From Clonostachys chloroleuca (Eukaryota > Ascomycota > Sordariomycetes > Hypocreales > Bionectriaceae): DNA of 64,000 nucleotides. The notes below the pieces were generated by a model that saw nothing but the letters and a program-made list of their open reading frames with translations, did not search any database and was not told where the DNA came from. How positions within the stretch are numbered: position 1 is the first letter of the stretch; each line of letters opens with the position of its first letter. Of the stretch, positions 44,741-57,275 are shown piece by piece. Location of the stretch: contig JBANAY010000003.1 of NCBI GenBank assembly GCA_037952775.1, positions 19,964,001 to 20,028,000 on the forward strand. The letters are read 5' to 3'. The translations under genes and the position numbers were made by a program.

Positions 44741-47700
44741 CTAGATGGCCCGCCAGCTCCGAAATATAATACTCCCCCTGGAAAAGGTTGTGCTAGATGC
44801 GTCTGAATATATAGTGGCGTCCGTATCGTCAATACATTCATTGGTCGACTCTTGGAATGCGGGACCCGTAACCGGGTCACTAAATTTGTTTCCCCGAGAA
44901 GTAGAAGCGTATCTCGAATCAGTTGGAGGTACCGCAGACACCGTTTGCGTTCCATCGTGCTCAACGAGAGACCTCGTCTTGCCATCATGGCCATTGCTTG
45001 AAGCCAGTGGGGCTGCTTCCCATGCCTGTAGATTGTTAGGCAAACTGGTATCTACTCCGCTTGTGGCTAGCAGGTTTGCAATGGCTGGAGTGGAGGCGCG
45101 CATGAGTGCCGTGTTACCATCCAGATCCTTTGCAGTAATATCTGCTCCGTTCTCGAGAAGCAGTTTAACCACTGCTTCACTTCCTGTCTGTGAGGCACAG
45201 AAAAGGCATGTTTCGCCAGCGTTGTTGCGCCCGTTGATATCCGCTCCATGCTCCAGAAGTAGCCTGACTACATTTTGATGACCTCCCTGTGAGGCACAGA
45301 AAAGGCATGTTTCGCCAGCGTTATTGCGCCCGTTGATATCCGCTCCATTCTCCAGAAGTAGCCTGACTTCACTTTTATGACCTCCCTGTGAGGCACAGAA
45401 AAGGCATGTTTCGCCAGCGTTATTGCGCCCATTGATATCCGCTCCATGCTCCAGAAGTAGCCTGACTATATTTAGATAACCTCCCTGTGAGGCACAGAAA
45501 AGGCATGTTTCGCCAGCGTTATTGCGCCCGTTGATATCCGCTCCACGTCCCAGAAGTAGCCTGACTACATTTTGATGACCTCCCTGTGATGCCAAATGAA
45601 GGGCCCGGTTGCCCATAGCATTCTGAGTCTCAACTTTAGCTCCATAATCAATAAGGAGCTTCGTCATTGTTTTATGGCCGTTGGCTGCAGCTAAACATAG
45701 AACCGTATCGCCAGAGCTTTTTTGAGCACTGAGATCTGCGCCGTTATGGACAAGAAGTCTAACAACCTCCTCATGGTAGTTGGCTACAGCTAGGTATAGA
45801 GCCGTATCTCCAGAGCGGTTGAGTGTATTGATACTCGCGCCTCCGTCAATAAGAAGTCTGGCAATCTCCTTATGGCCTTTGGCTGCAGCAAGAATGAGAG
45901 AGTCCCCAACCTCAAGCCCCAGTCCAATTCCGATCCGCAAGAGCCCCAAGAACTTATTTTCGGCAAAAATACACATCAGGCTCGTGTCTAGGCTGTGGCA
46001 ATCGTCGTCATATTTCGCAAATAAATTGCTAAGCCTTAGCCAAGATTCAGTGCAAAAATCCCGGACAAAATCGTGCTCTGGTATTACCGGGGTTGCAGCC
46101 TCTGCGTGACATAGAAGATATGAAGTTGCATATTCTAGGAAAGGGAACTTGGTCACAATCTTGGCCTGTACATCTTTTCGATTTTTTCTTGGTTCAAGAT
46201 GGATGTCCATGGTGAGAGGGACAAAAGGTTCGATGTTTACTTTCATATACTGATAGCAACATTCTTTTAAACGGTGCTGGCTAGCGGCATCAAACTCTTG
46301 CCAACGGTCAGGCAACAGGTCGCGTATACCATCGTCGTTAAGAAGATAATGCCGTACTGATTCATGAATGAATTGAACCGTTCGGTTGGTCTTTGAGTTT
46401 GAAAGTTCTGCAAGGCCCTTTGACGAGATCACCAAGAACCGTTGCATCTTTTCAAGAGTAACAGCATCCTGATCCCATTCGACCAAGCTCTCTGAAGGAT
46501 TCAGGCCAGAAGCGAGCGCAAAGTAGAACTCTTCACAGCGTAGAGGCCTTTTTGAATAAAGAATCCATTGGATACAAAGTAGGAAGCGATCCATATCATC
46601 CCTGTCTCTCAAAAGTATGTCCTTGAATAGCTGGCTTGTCTCTATAGGTGGTTTTTCCAGCAACATTTCTAGGGCGAGGCGTTCCAGGCGGACTTTTTTG
46701 TTTAGAATGTCAACCACAAGAACAGCCCACATGAATACACCGGCTGACTTGTCACGTATTGCGGTAATAATTCCCTTAGCGGTATCCCTTGCTGTCACTC
46801 TTAGTTTACGACGTACATATCTTCCCAGGTCGTTGGTATGTCCAGACTGATCCTCCAATATTAACTTCAGGCCGTTTTGAATGGTGATATGAGGATAGTG
46901 TCGGCTCGAACAGCATATATGGAGCATCTTAGAGGTTTTCGATGCTAGTTCACCCAGCTGGTCAAAATATTTGACCATTGAACGAATCTGATCTTCGTCA
47001 CACTCATCAAGAGCGTCAATATAGCAAATCAGGCGTCGGTGACCCAAGTTGTGCACAATTCTGCCAAATACATGCTGAAGTTTCTCTATCGTCAGGTTTT
47101 CTGGCGACGGTCGCTGGGAGTCCAGAGCGTCGAATGATAGTTGGAGGTCTGGAAATTTTTGAAGTATCTGACAAAGTAGTGAGCGATACATTCCTTCCGT
47201 CGTTTTTTCTAAATCGCCTCCTCTCGCATGAAAGAAGAACGATATGACCGTCGTATCTGGGGCTGACCCCCAATCCTTCTGAGCTCTAGCAAAACAAAAT
47301 TTCATCAATGTTGTTTTACCAGCACCAGGCTTTCCGTTAATCCATAACAGGCCGTGGTGCTCATGGAATTTGCTGGGGTCCAACCAAATGACATAATGCG
47401 GATGTCGAAGAATCCACTTGCAAGTTTCGGCGTGAGCATCCTGGATGTTATTATACCGACTTTCTATCCCTTCGAAGCGTAGCAGATTTAAGAGATCGCT
47501 CCTTCGATCTGCTGACGACTCTGGCTCTATACGGATGTGAGTTGAGGGTCAGTTTTTCTTCGTTAAAGAAGCAAAGCTTACCTTGCAACGAGTTTTTATG
47601 AGGTATCATGGAAAGAAGCTCTACCGCATACGCCGCAGCGACCGCAGAGGCATATTGTCGCCACTCTTTGTTTTTGTGAGAGTCCGAATAGTCACATATG

Positions 47701-48593
47701 CCTCGTATGACAAGACAAGGGAAGATATCTATCATCCCTGCCGCCTCCTTCTCAAAACAAATGGCTCCCAGTTCCGAAGATAGTCTGTCCCTAACACTCG
47801 CGTCCTTGATGAGCTTATTGCTGGATGCTATCTTCCCGTAGTGTATTATAGGTCCCTCTGATATTCGAGGAGGTCTGATCTGGAGCCCCATTATGTTGCA
47901 GCTATCGCAATTAAGCGTATCGTCCGCGTGAGCGATCGAGCTTTCAAACAGCTTATCTTCTACTTTTGGGCGAGCCCAGGCGGCCATTTGCGGGGAGCGT
48001 TGGACCACCTTAAGAAGGATATCTGGTACTTGGCTTTGGGTTCTTGCATGGCTTGCTCGAAGCTTTGCTATGGCAAGTGAAACTGCTTGGGGGGGTCGAA
48101 TGAGATTTCCTATCCGAAAAAACTCGGTATTTGGCAGTTTGCACGTCTCGTACTGGATCACCTGTTCGCCGACAACAACGTCGCCAAGCCTGACATCTGC
48201 CTCTCCCGTTGGAGCTCCACCACCAATTCCAACCATGAGCCGTATATTGATGGATGGAAAGCTGCGTGACATCCTCGCGGCGGCGATGTCAGAAATGGGC
48301 GTGACGTATTGGGGCCTTCGAAAACATGCGATGACGATGTTATGGGTGCCAATGCTTCCCAAAGTGTAGCTATTTAGATCCCCAGGACTTGGGACTAGCG
48401 GCTCGTGGCGACAATCCAGCATAGCGGCTGCTGCTGCTTGCTCAATAGGAAGGACACAAATCCAAGCCACATTGTAATCCTCAGCTGCTAAAACTCTATT
48501 CGGTCGCTCTGGGCTCGGTCGCGGATGTGTTCGCCGATCATTGAACGATTCATCTTCGCTGGTTCGGGGATGTGTTCTGTCTGTCGAAGCCAT
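44741..48593 (-). CDS. PNP_UDP-NACHT-ankyrin NLR-like protein
   Basis: Exon 1 48593-47582, intron 47581-47527 (55 bp, GTAAGC...ATAG), exon 2 47526-44741; 3798 nt, 1265 residues, no slip. Residues about 40-335 are a nucleoside-phosphorylase-like domain (YNVAWICVLPIEQAAAAAML, VGIGGGAPTGEADVRLGDVVV, CFEKEAAGMIDIFPCLVIRG). A linker with LLNLLRFEGIESRYNNIQDA leads to the NACHT: Walker A GKPGAGKT at 402-409 and Walker B-like LICYIDALDEC at about 503-512. The winged-helix-like region (LLCIQWILYSKRPLRCEEFY, VQFIHESVRHYLL) follows, and ankyrin repeats from about 878 to 1165. This is a STAND/NLR layout: effector, switch NTPase, ligand sensor. Fungal proteins of this class act, or are thought to act, in non-self recognition; that is family knowledge, not shown here. 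Confidence 0.93.
45188..45583 (-). repeat. Four nearly identical 99-bp ankyrin units
   Basis: The same block (starting CTGTGAGGCACAG on the + strand) recurs at 45188, 45287, 45386 and 45485, exactly 99 bp apart, encoding GRNNAGETCLFCASQGG with LLLEHGADIN-type helices. Differences are few and sit at the predicted variable face (GGHQNVV, GGYLNIV, GGHKSEV, TGSEAVV). Flanking ankyrin units are clearly diverged. Confidence 0.9.
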
Positions 48594-50914
48594 AGTCGAG
48601 AATGCTCAACTGTTTCTATCACCATCGGAGTGTATATCGGCAGCTGTCAAAATGAGGCTACTTGAGCGAAACTTGGACGGTTGTAGCTGCCGTGGAAGCG
48701 GAAGGGGACGGGTGTGAGGATGGACATGGTGAAGCGGGGGAGGGAGCCATCTGCCTTTAAAGAATTCTGGGCTGACATGCTGCTAAGCATCAGCCACATT
48801 CTCGGTATGTTTCGCTGAGGCTGGCTGATTGAATGGCTGATTGAATGGCTGCAGTGTGCCTAAACCAGCCAATCTGAGGCGCTTGGTTGTTCATCTCATG
48901 CAGGACGCAGGTGATTAGGCGCCAAAGGGCGTCTCGAGAATGTGCCACAGCCACAATACTATGCACGCGAAAGATTTCACTTGATTTAATTTCACGCGTA
49001 TGTGCCATCATGATGTAATGTGAGCTTTTGACAACTTCGATGGAGATTCAAATAGGAAATGTTAAGTGGCCGACAGCTCAGGACCGAAAAGAAAATAACC
49101 TGCAGGTGATGCACCACTAATGATTGTTAGAGATGATCAAGCTGCGATGGTACCTTGGTCAACTCACAATAATCTCTGCAGATGCGGGAGATTTTGACTT
49201 TATTTCGGCTGCGATGAGGCGTGTGAAAGGGGGTTCAAAGGTCAAGTTTCACTTGGAGTTGAAGACAAGTAGAGCGGGAGAGGGCCGAAGAAGAATTAGA
49301 AGATGAGAAGAAACAGGCGGCCCAAAGTCCTTTCAATGTCAAGCAGCAGATTCCAGCGTTACTACCCTAAGCACCTCGGCCATCCGTAAGACAATATCAA
49401 CCTCCTAATCCGTCGCCGACCAAGTTCTCCGAGTTAACAGAGCTCATCAACCTTCAAGGTATCTTACCTAAGTAGGTATGTACACCACGCTTTCTACGTG
49501 TAGGTCTGCCTTACTAGCAGGAATCAAAAACTAGATCTAGGGACGAAAACACAATATTGCAAAAGTCCCTCGTAAATTTAATATCCAAATAGAAATACGG
49601 CATGGAAATCCAATGTTGACGATGATCTCTTAGCTTGTTTTCACCCAGGAGTGCACCACAGAACTTCTCAAAGACAGGCTTGGTCAGACTTTCTCCTATG
49701 ATGATTCGAATTTTTGTCTTCATCCAGAGCTGATCTGTCGAATTTAATTCTTTTTTAAATCGGGGGCTTTTTCTAGTGAAATGCATTCGGATTGAAATGT
49801 TGCGCCCTTCGTGGCTCCAACCCAGCGTGGTAAAAGACTCCTTTGTCGTTAGGTCAATTGCTTCAAGTGCGATTGGATTGGCATGATTGCCAAGTGCGAA
49901 CAGTGCCTTGCTAGTCTAATGCAGGATGCGCGGAGCTATTTTGGTCATCATCAAAGTCTTTTCTGAGCTGAGTGTGTCGTCGCAATAAACTAAGTCGCTA
50001 GGCAAGGGTGAAGCTGGTGGACATGCACTCTAGAGGTCTTTGAGCCACTTAGCAACCAAACTATTGATACTAGGTAGCCAACCAACAGCCCAGCTCTTAT
50101 TTCGTGATTACCGGCAATATCGTCGTTGAATTTTTAACTACTTCAGACGAGGAACTTGAAGTGTTCTAGAGCAGGGAAAAGTCTACGAAGGGCCTGGGAC
50201 ATTCCCCTTTGGCTTGGGCATTGGGCAAGATCGGATTTAGCCCATCTTCTCAATACTTCCATTTTTGTAATTATATTACCATGGAACTTTCTTCTTGCTT
50301 GCTCACAACTAGAATTTATCGGAAAGAATCCGATGTCGCTAATTATGCGACACAGCTTGTTGAATGACCTTGATCTTTTACTGTTTAGCGTACACACTAA
50401 GCACCTTGTTTTTATCTGGTGACAATCTAGCGAATTACGATTGTTTCGGATGACCAGAGAGAATTTGGTGGTCTGACAGCAATTTCAGGAAGAAATGGGA
50501 TATGAAAGCTCGCGTGGTGACCGAGCAAACGGACGATCCAATGCTCAAACTGGATAGCCAGAGGCCTCCAAGTACGCCAAGCCAGGGCAGTGGTAGGAAA
50601 ATGGGGCAAAATAAGCAGACTGGAATGCAGCTATGCTGAGTTACAGCACCAGCGGGAGGACTCATTACGCTCTTGGAGACATTTCGCAATTCGTTCTTAA
50701 CAAAGAGCGAAATTTCATGTAAGAAACCATATGGCATCAGAGACTCGAACAGAGCTAGGCAGCATAATATCGCTCTGATTCATTCCCCAGGTGTCACACA
50801 ACGTTTGCAACAATTTCGGAACCGGCCTTTCCTTTCGTGATTGTATTAGATTATATGTAGTTATCCTCTATGTCGCTCATTGAAAAACACCATCATCATC
50901 TCATCCCCAACTCG
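48594..50914. other. Gene-poor stretch
   Basis: 2.3 kb upstream of the NLR. The first part is its promoter. Short open frames (49514-49786, 50143-50397 and others) have no family resemblance and no intron logic. No RNA gene recognised. Confidence 0.45.
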
Positions 50915-52092
50915 TCATGTCAACTTATTAGACTGCTTGACGGGATACGCCGCCATTCTCGACCTGCGGCACATGTACCCATACATCCACGACAGCCCAT
51001 GATTGACCAGCCCGAATCCAATCAGGCAGCCTATGACGGCCAAACCGTACCATGTCCACGGCCGATCGCCCAGCCACATCAGAACGCGGGCATCTCCAGT
51101 ATGCCAGGTGCTGCTTTCCAGGTCGGTGATGTATGGCAACATCTGGTGAGGGGTCACAACGTTGAAAGTCGGCGAGGGTCGGGAGGGCAGGTGTCGCAGG
51201 TAGTCGGATATCACCAAGCTGATGAACATCGGTCCGGAGGAGAACATGATATTGCTGTAGGGCTGGAGGCGCGCCCAGAATCGAGTCCAGCGGTAATAGA
51301 AGGGCAGCTCGGAAATGGCCTGGTAGAGGGCGGGATGCTTGGCAGTCGAAATCATGACGTCGTTTGTGACACCCGTAGGCTTCGTCGACTGGAAAAGCGC
51401 GCGATGCTCCGTCTCGGAGCTCACCTCGAAAATGGGGAATTGCTTGACGCACACGGTGTCCATGTCGAGGTAAATGCCGCCAAAGTGGTAGAGAACGAAG
51501 TAGCGGATGGCGTCTGCGCGCTGGATGGGGAATGCATAATTGTCCCAGAGGTCCACGAACCAGGGGTACTCGGTGGCTAGAAATTCATGCGCGGACTCAT
51601 CTGTCCAGAGCTGCAAAGGGGTCAGAACAATTCTTTTCTGCAGTTCCTGTGCGGGAAAATCCCCTAGTGGGATGGGTGGACGTGATGCTGGCTGGGGCTT
51701 ACCATGTATGTGAAGTTTGAGTAGACCTCCTGGCAGCTTCGCTGGGAGTCGATCCATTTCTGCGGAATGGTGTCGTTGGGGGTCGTCTGGTGCAGGATCC
51801 GTGGAATCTCATACTCGCCCGAGTCCGAGTCCTCACTGCCCAACACAGAGCCGCCAGGCATGGCCCGGGGCCCGAAAAGCTCGTCGTTTCGGGTCAAGAG
51901 AATAATCAATGGGCCGACGAGCCAGACGAGGAACGCGATGATGGACAGGTCAACCACCACCAGGGTGAATGAGAACTTGAACAGCCTCTTGGGCGAGAGG
52001 CATCGCAGCAGAAACAGGCGGCGCTGCTTAATGGAGGGCTGGGGCTGCTGCTCCTCGAGGCTCACCTCTTCGTAAGAATATTTGGTCGCCAT
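50915..52092 (-). CDS. GT32 glycosyltransferase, MIPC-synthase (SUR1/CSH1)-like
   Basis: Exons 52092-51703 and 51610-50915 with a 92-bp intron (GTAAGC...TTGCAG), phase 0; 361 residues. An N-terminal type II membrane anchor (FSFTLVVVDLSIIAFLVWLVGPLIILL) is followed by EIPRILHQTTPNDTIPQKW, the GT32 opening, and the DxD motif in GGIYLDMDTVC (Asp179, Asp181). A second hydrophobic segment near the C-terminus (WYGLAVIGCLIGFGLV) matches the two-membrane-segment topology of inositolphosphoceramide mannosyltransferase catalytic subunits. The reaction would be GDP-mannose transfer to inositol phosphoceramide in the Golgi. An OCH1-like mannosyltransferase is the alternative, but the C-terminal membrane segment favours the sphingolipid enzyme. 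Confidence 0.87.
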
Positions 52093-55000
52093 GCTGATGG
52101 TGGTTCGTCAACATGGGGAAGGTTGTGGGAAAGCTTGAAAAAAGCTTGGCTCTTCCGTCGTGGGGGAAGCGGGATAAAATTCAAGTCAAAGCAACGTCAT
52201 ATTGAGAGATCCCTTGGGCGAGGTAGGATCCAGCAAAAGGAATTTCCATGGGTGGGTATCCTTGGCTGAGGCCGTAGCGCGCTCCTTATTTTGGAGGAGC
52301 AGTGCCGCCAGGAGACAAGCCATGGCCGTATTGCGTAAGACCACACGCATCCATGTGAATCGTGATTTCCTACATCGAGCAGCTACCCCAATCTAAACGA
52401 AATGACCCCCTAACAGCCTAGTAGCAGGACCCTACTTTGCATCATACGATCAGGTGCCTTATTGGGGGAGCTGGAGGGGAGAGAGGGAGAGAGACTAGCA
52501 CTGCATAAGCCACCGGAAGCTCCATATTTACAGTAGGGACTGCGTACGCACGCTGCTCAGCCTGTGTCGCATGCAGGACGGAGCAGGTATGAGATGTGAA
52601 TGGCTGTGCCTCGAGTGTGTGTGCCTGCGTGTGCCTGTGCGGCCGGGCTGTATGGCTACAGTCAGATTAGAGTGCCAGGCCTAACGGTCTGTGTGACGGG
52701 GAGGCCGCGTCATGTGCTGATGCGTAGCGCCTTTTCGTCCTCTGGTCCTTTTAAAATGAGCCCTCCTCGCTCGAGGAGCCACTTGCGGTAGACGCCCCCG
52801 GTCGTTTCTAGTGGGGGACCCTAGGACCCTAGCCAGAGCACCCACAGAGCAGAGATTGAAATTATCCTTAAGGTTATACGTCATTGGGAAGGCCAGGATG
52901 GATCCGGCAGTATAGGCCAGCCGAGCAAGCCGAGCAGTCCGGTGTGTCCTACCCGCGCATCGGTTTTGGGACAATCTGAGATGCGAAGACCGAAAACATG
53001 CGAGGCGATGCGAGTCATGCCACGGGCCGCAGCTACTGGAAAGATAAACTCGCGGAGTGGTACAACATCAATTGTGGTGCGTTTCATTCCCTGGTGTGGC
53101 CCAGCGGGAAATACAGAACGCCGACAACCCGAAAAGGAGCCTCGCCATCCTGGTCGAAACAGATGGCACCCAATGATTCCCATCCAACTTGATGAGGGAA
53201 GCCGTAGTTCGGGAGCCATGACCTCCGATTTCCTGTTCGCCATCATTTCAAGGGAGGGCGCCATGTGCTCCAGTGCTCATTTTTAGCAACACGCGTCCCC
53301 CTGCCCTCATTATTACGCTCGAACTCTATTGCCTGTGTCTCACATGTGCAGCGGCAGTAGAAAAAAAAAGAGAAAAAAAAAAAAAGAAAAAAAAACAGGT
53401 ACCACGCGGTTCTCGGTAGCCAGTGGACGTGCCCTACTCCTTACTCCTGCATACCCAACTGGAAATCTTGGCAGCATCTTGGCAGTGGTCACTCCGCTTA
53501 TTTGGAAAGATTTTATCCGCGCATTGAATTAAAAACTTAAATTCTGCTGCTAAATGTGTGGTTGGGTCATCAGGTGGTCGGCCGCTGCCTAAAGAACGAT
53601 AGTAAAATGTTCAACTTCTTGGCGGGCCACTACACCAAACCAAACTACAAAATCGAACTCTCCCGCCTTCAGTCTGTAAAGGTGAGATTCAATGTCATAC
53701 ATAGTACACTCAAGTCAAGGGCGGTTAGGTAGTTCCCAGTAATACGCTACGGACCGTCCTACCATCGTGACATGAATATAGGTCTCGACCGCTCCACCGT
53801 GCTGAATTCAATTCAAACGAGGGTGACCTGAACAACGATGTCGGTTATCACAGAACTTGTGACGAAGACGATTATGTTCAAAATCTAGACCAAACGTGCG
53901 ACTTCTGTTTCCTACAAGAGGGTGAGTGGACGCGAATCTACCTACGTCACCAGAGTTAGATCTCCATGGAGATTGCCGGACCTCCGAAGAGCCATTACAT
54001 CCTAATCATCATCGACGGGATTATGGCTGATGGCTAAATCATACATGATGATCCTATGAACAGCCAAGCACCAATCCCAGACCCTGGAGTTCCTCCCAGA
54101 GATACGGTGAACGATCTCAAGCCCACAAACGTAATCTGGCCATGTAACATTCCGACCGTGGAGGGCTCCCCAGCTGCGGGGTACACTTGGCACACGACAG
54201 CACAGCCAACTTGCTCCCACGATTGAATGTTGGACGTAGGTGAGACATTTGTGGATGGCTGGCGGCCTGCTCTGCAAGAATGATCAAATCATCATTCCAA
54301 GCATGTGTCCGGAGCCATAGTTGCTGAAGAGTCTCTTCCTCAAGAGGCCATACCGTAGCATCCGGTTAAGATATCCAACACATAAAACTCAGGTCTCACT
54401 CACCTCGGCTTCACGTTGGCCTTCCTACGCTTTGCTCTTTAGTGAGATTTACAGAATGTCAGACTGCTTTGTATTGGTAAGCGGAAGTTGTTGTCTTGTC
54501 AGTCATGGTCTTCTCTATGTGGGTCAAACGTCCTATGTGGGCCTGATGCAGGAGATGAGGAGTAGAAGACGTTGCCTCGGTGTTTCTTTGAGTCTTCTGT
54601 TGCATAGACAAGTAGTAAACCGTCAAACAAACAATTTCCAGTTGCTTCTATGTAGAAGAACTTAGACAATACAAAATAAACTGTCAGGTTTGGAGATGGT
54701 ACTGTGAAAAGACACAGGCTTCAAAACAACATAAGGCGTCGCAGAGGCGTCGCAGATGGAATGCTGCTTTTTATACGTCGTCATTGCTGATTTTTGCCTA
54801 CGCAGTTATCCTGAACCGGATCAATTACACGGGATAACATCAAAATTCAAAGCCTGCTTTGCCTGGGAGCCTGGCCCCTCCCTGAGTTGAGAAGCTAGAG
54901 ACACCCAGCTTCAAGCAAGCAAGAAAGGCTGTGGTAGTTAGCTGTTAATCGAGATCTAATTTACAGGGTCGAGCACAGAAGGAATAGTTGAATACATTAC

Positions 55001-55297
55001 ACCAAAATGAAATTCAAACGCATGAACTAACTCCACCATCAATTGAATTTGTCCTTCTTAATCCACTTTGATACTTAAAATAAGACTCGCATTTCTTTCC
55101 TTCTGCAAGCCACTGCAATCATAAAGTCACAGTACGTAAATGTGTATCATTTCCTAAAGTTCGACACCTTGCCGGATGAGTATGATACAATTATATGGAC
55201 CTCAAGGATGTCGATCCAGCTTTTGGCCTCACCAAAGAGGTGAAGGCAGTTTATTTTCCGGTATTCTCATGGATACTGGCTTTGACTTGGCAAGTAA
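52093..55297. other. Long gene-poor stretch
   Basis: 3.2 kb without a supported gene between GT32 (promoter side) and the 3' end of HEM3. It includes an A-rich purine tract at 53359-53395 with only a few G and no pyrimidine. Open frames such as 52942-53286 and 54321-54665 have no recognisable similarity. A diverged or non-coding gene cannot be excluded. Confidence 0.45.
53359..53395 (+). repeat. A-rich homopurine tract
   Basis: About 37 bases of A interrupted by single G residues; a simple-sequence tract with no coding role visible. Confidence 0.8.
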
Positions 55298-56487
55298 TCA
55301 CGAGGAAGTCTCTTTAGACAACAAATTGGACGCCCCTTTCTCACGGAGTATGCCAGCAAGTTTGATGCCCACATCCTCCGCTTCCTCGTCGCTGCGAACG
55401 AGGGCCGAGAATTCAGCAGTAACCCCCGTTGTACCCTCCACATCCAGGACTGTGCCAGACAGTCGAAGTTGACCGCCCTCTTGGTTTCCGTCATCCTTCA
55501 CGGCAAGTTTCTCACCTCCTTGAGAAGTTTCAAATGTCGAATGAACGCCTATTGGAGACGAGCAGCCTCCCTGCAGGGTTCGCAGCATCGCCCTTTCGGC
55601 CATGGCAAGCCATCGCGACTTCTTATGATCGACTGCTTGAACAAGCTGGAGCGTATCTTGACAGCCTGTCTTGATCTCGACACCAAGCGCGCCCTGGCCG
55701 ACAGCATAAGGGAAGACTTTGGGATCGAGCCTGTGTGTGATTCGCTTGCCAAGGCCCATTCGTACCAATCCTGCGGTTGCTAGTAGAATACAGGAGAATT
55801 TGGAGTCGAAAGCATCAAGCTTAGCGAGGCGGGTGTCTCTAAAGTGGCGTGTTAGCTCAATGTTCTTGTAGGTGTATTACTATTTTAAGAAATTACTCTC
55901 GTCCAAATTACTCACACATTTCCACGGCACTCCGCGACCTCCAAATGAGGCCAATTGTGTCGAATCAGCGCTCTTCTTCTTGATGAACTCGACCCAACCA
56001 CAGAACCAGGCGGCAACTGGTCGATGGTTTTATACTCAGAGTCTGGTCTCATAACCACAGCATCAGTCGGTTCTTCGCGCTCCGGGATAGCGCCGAGCAG
56101 GCAGTTGGGCGGCAGATTTGTGGGCATGTCTTTGAGACTGTGGACGAGGAGATGGGCCTTGCCGGACAACAAATCCTCCTCCAGCCCGTTCGTCCACAGG
56201 CTCTTGCCGACGTCAGACCCGCCCGTCTGCTTGGAGAGTTGCATGAACGGCGTCTGCTTGTCCGCATCGCCCACGACGCTGCGAGTGGCGATTTCGAATG
56301 GAGGGGGTCGTGCAAGGGCTTTCTCGAGCTGTGATACGACGTAACGGGCCTGGATGAGAGCCAGTTCCGATTTGCGGCATCCAACAACCACCACCTCAGA
56401 ACTGGAGGAGGTGAAACGGGGGTTCGGCAGGTTGGCGCCAGCGCCCTCAGGGTCCCCTTTTCCATCCTTGTCTTGATCGTAGCTCAT
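55298..56487 (-). CDS. HEM3: Hydroxymethylbilane synthase (porphobilinogen deaminase)
   Basis: Exons 56487-55916 and 55838-55298, intron 77 bp (GTGAGT...TTTAG); 1113 nt, 370 residues. Motifs: VGCRKSELALIQA near the N-terminus, HSLKDMPTNLPP, the substrate-binding Arg segment SSSRRRALIR and ECRGNV-DTRLAKLD across the intron, GQGALGVEI, and the dipyrromethane-cofactor cysteine Cys283 in GGCSSPIG. It joins four porphobilinogens into hydroxymethylbilane in haem synthesis; cytosolic. Residues 1-30 are a low-complexity Asp/Gly-rich extension. A normal single-copy housekeeping gene. Confidence 0.95.
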
Positions 56488-57275
56488 AATTTCGTGTTTG
56501 TGGTTTTCGTGAATGAGTTTATCGTATTTGAAGGATCTGAAAAGTCTGCGCCGCTTAATAATAATTGAAGTTGAGGTGATAGTGCAAGCTCCGGTATCGC
56601 CCTACCCTGTACCTGTATCTTGGCCATTCACTTTTTTAAGGTAGGTTCAGTTCAGATAAAATTCATTCACATAATTCTGTGCAAATGCTATAAGCTATTC
56701 AATACAAAAAAAAAAAAAAAATCTCCTGTATCGATATTAGTCAAACCGTCTCGATGTTGGGGATTAGAAGCCGAAGTGTTCTCAGTATTTGAGAGGCACA
56801 TGAGGCCATGGTGAAATGCATAAAAGCGCTGCTTAAACACTGGCACAGAAATCATGCTGTCTAATCAATTAATCAAGGGAATTCGCCTATAGAATCTTTT
56901 CGATACTTGCCCCTCTATTCTCGGCGAAATTATTTCCGGGTGCAAAGAACACAGGTCAAATGATCAGTGCATGTACTGTCGTGGTCCCATTGGAGTTGGA
57001 GGATCAACACCTGATCGGCCTTTAGCCGAGAGCATTCGCTGATACGACTTGCCTAGTATCTCTAAATGAGGAGTTCATCACCCATCTGTGATGCACAGGG
57101 GAGTTCTGAAGGATGGGGGCGCATCGCGGGGTAAAGGCATAGCTGATGACCTGAGTGATCCTCGTATTCGCCCTGTCGGCCTCAAGGTGCATCATCTATA
57201 TAAAAGGAAATGGAAAGAAAAGAGAGGAAAAGAATGGCTTGCCTTGAAAATCCTCCGACCAGAATTTACGCCACA
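56488..57275. other. Divergent intergenic between HEM3 and GH88
   Basis: Contains a long A-run at 56704-56720 and a GATACGA half-site at about 57041 but no palindrome. A TATATAAAA at about 57196 is well placed as a TATA box for the GH88 gene (about 80 bp upstream of its ATG). Confidence 0.5.
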
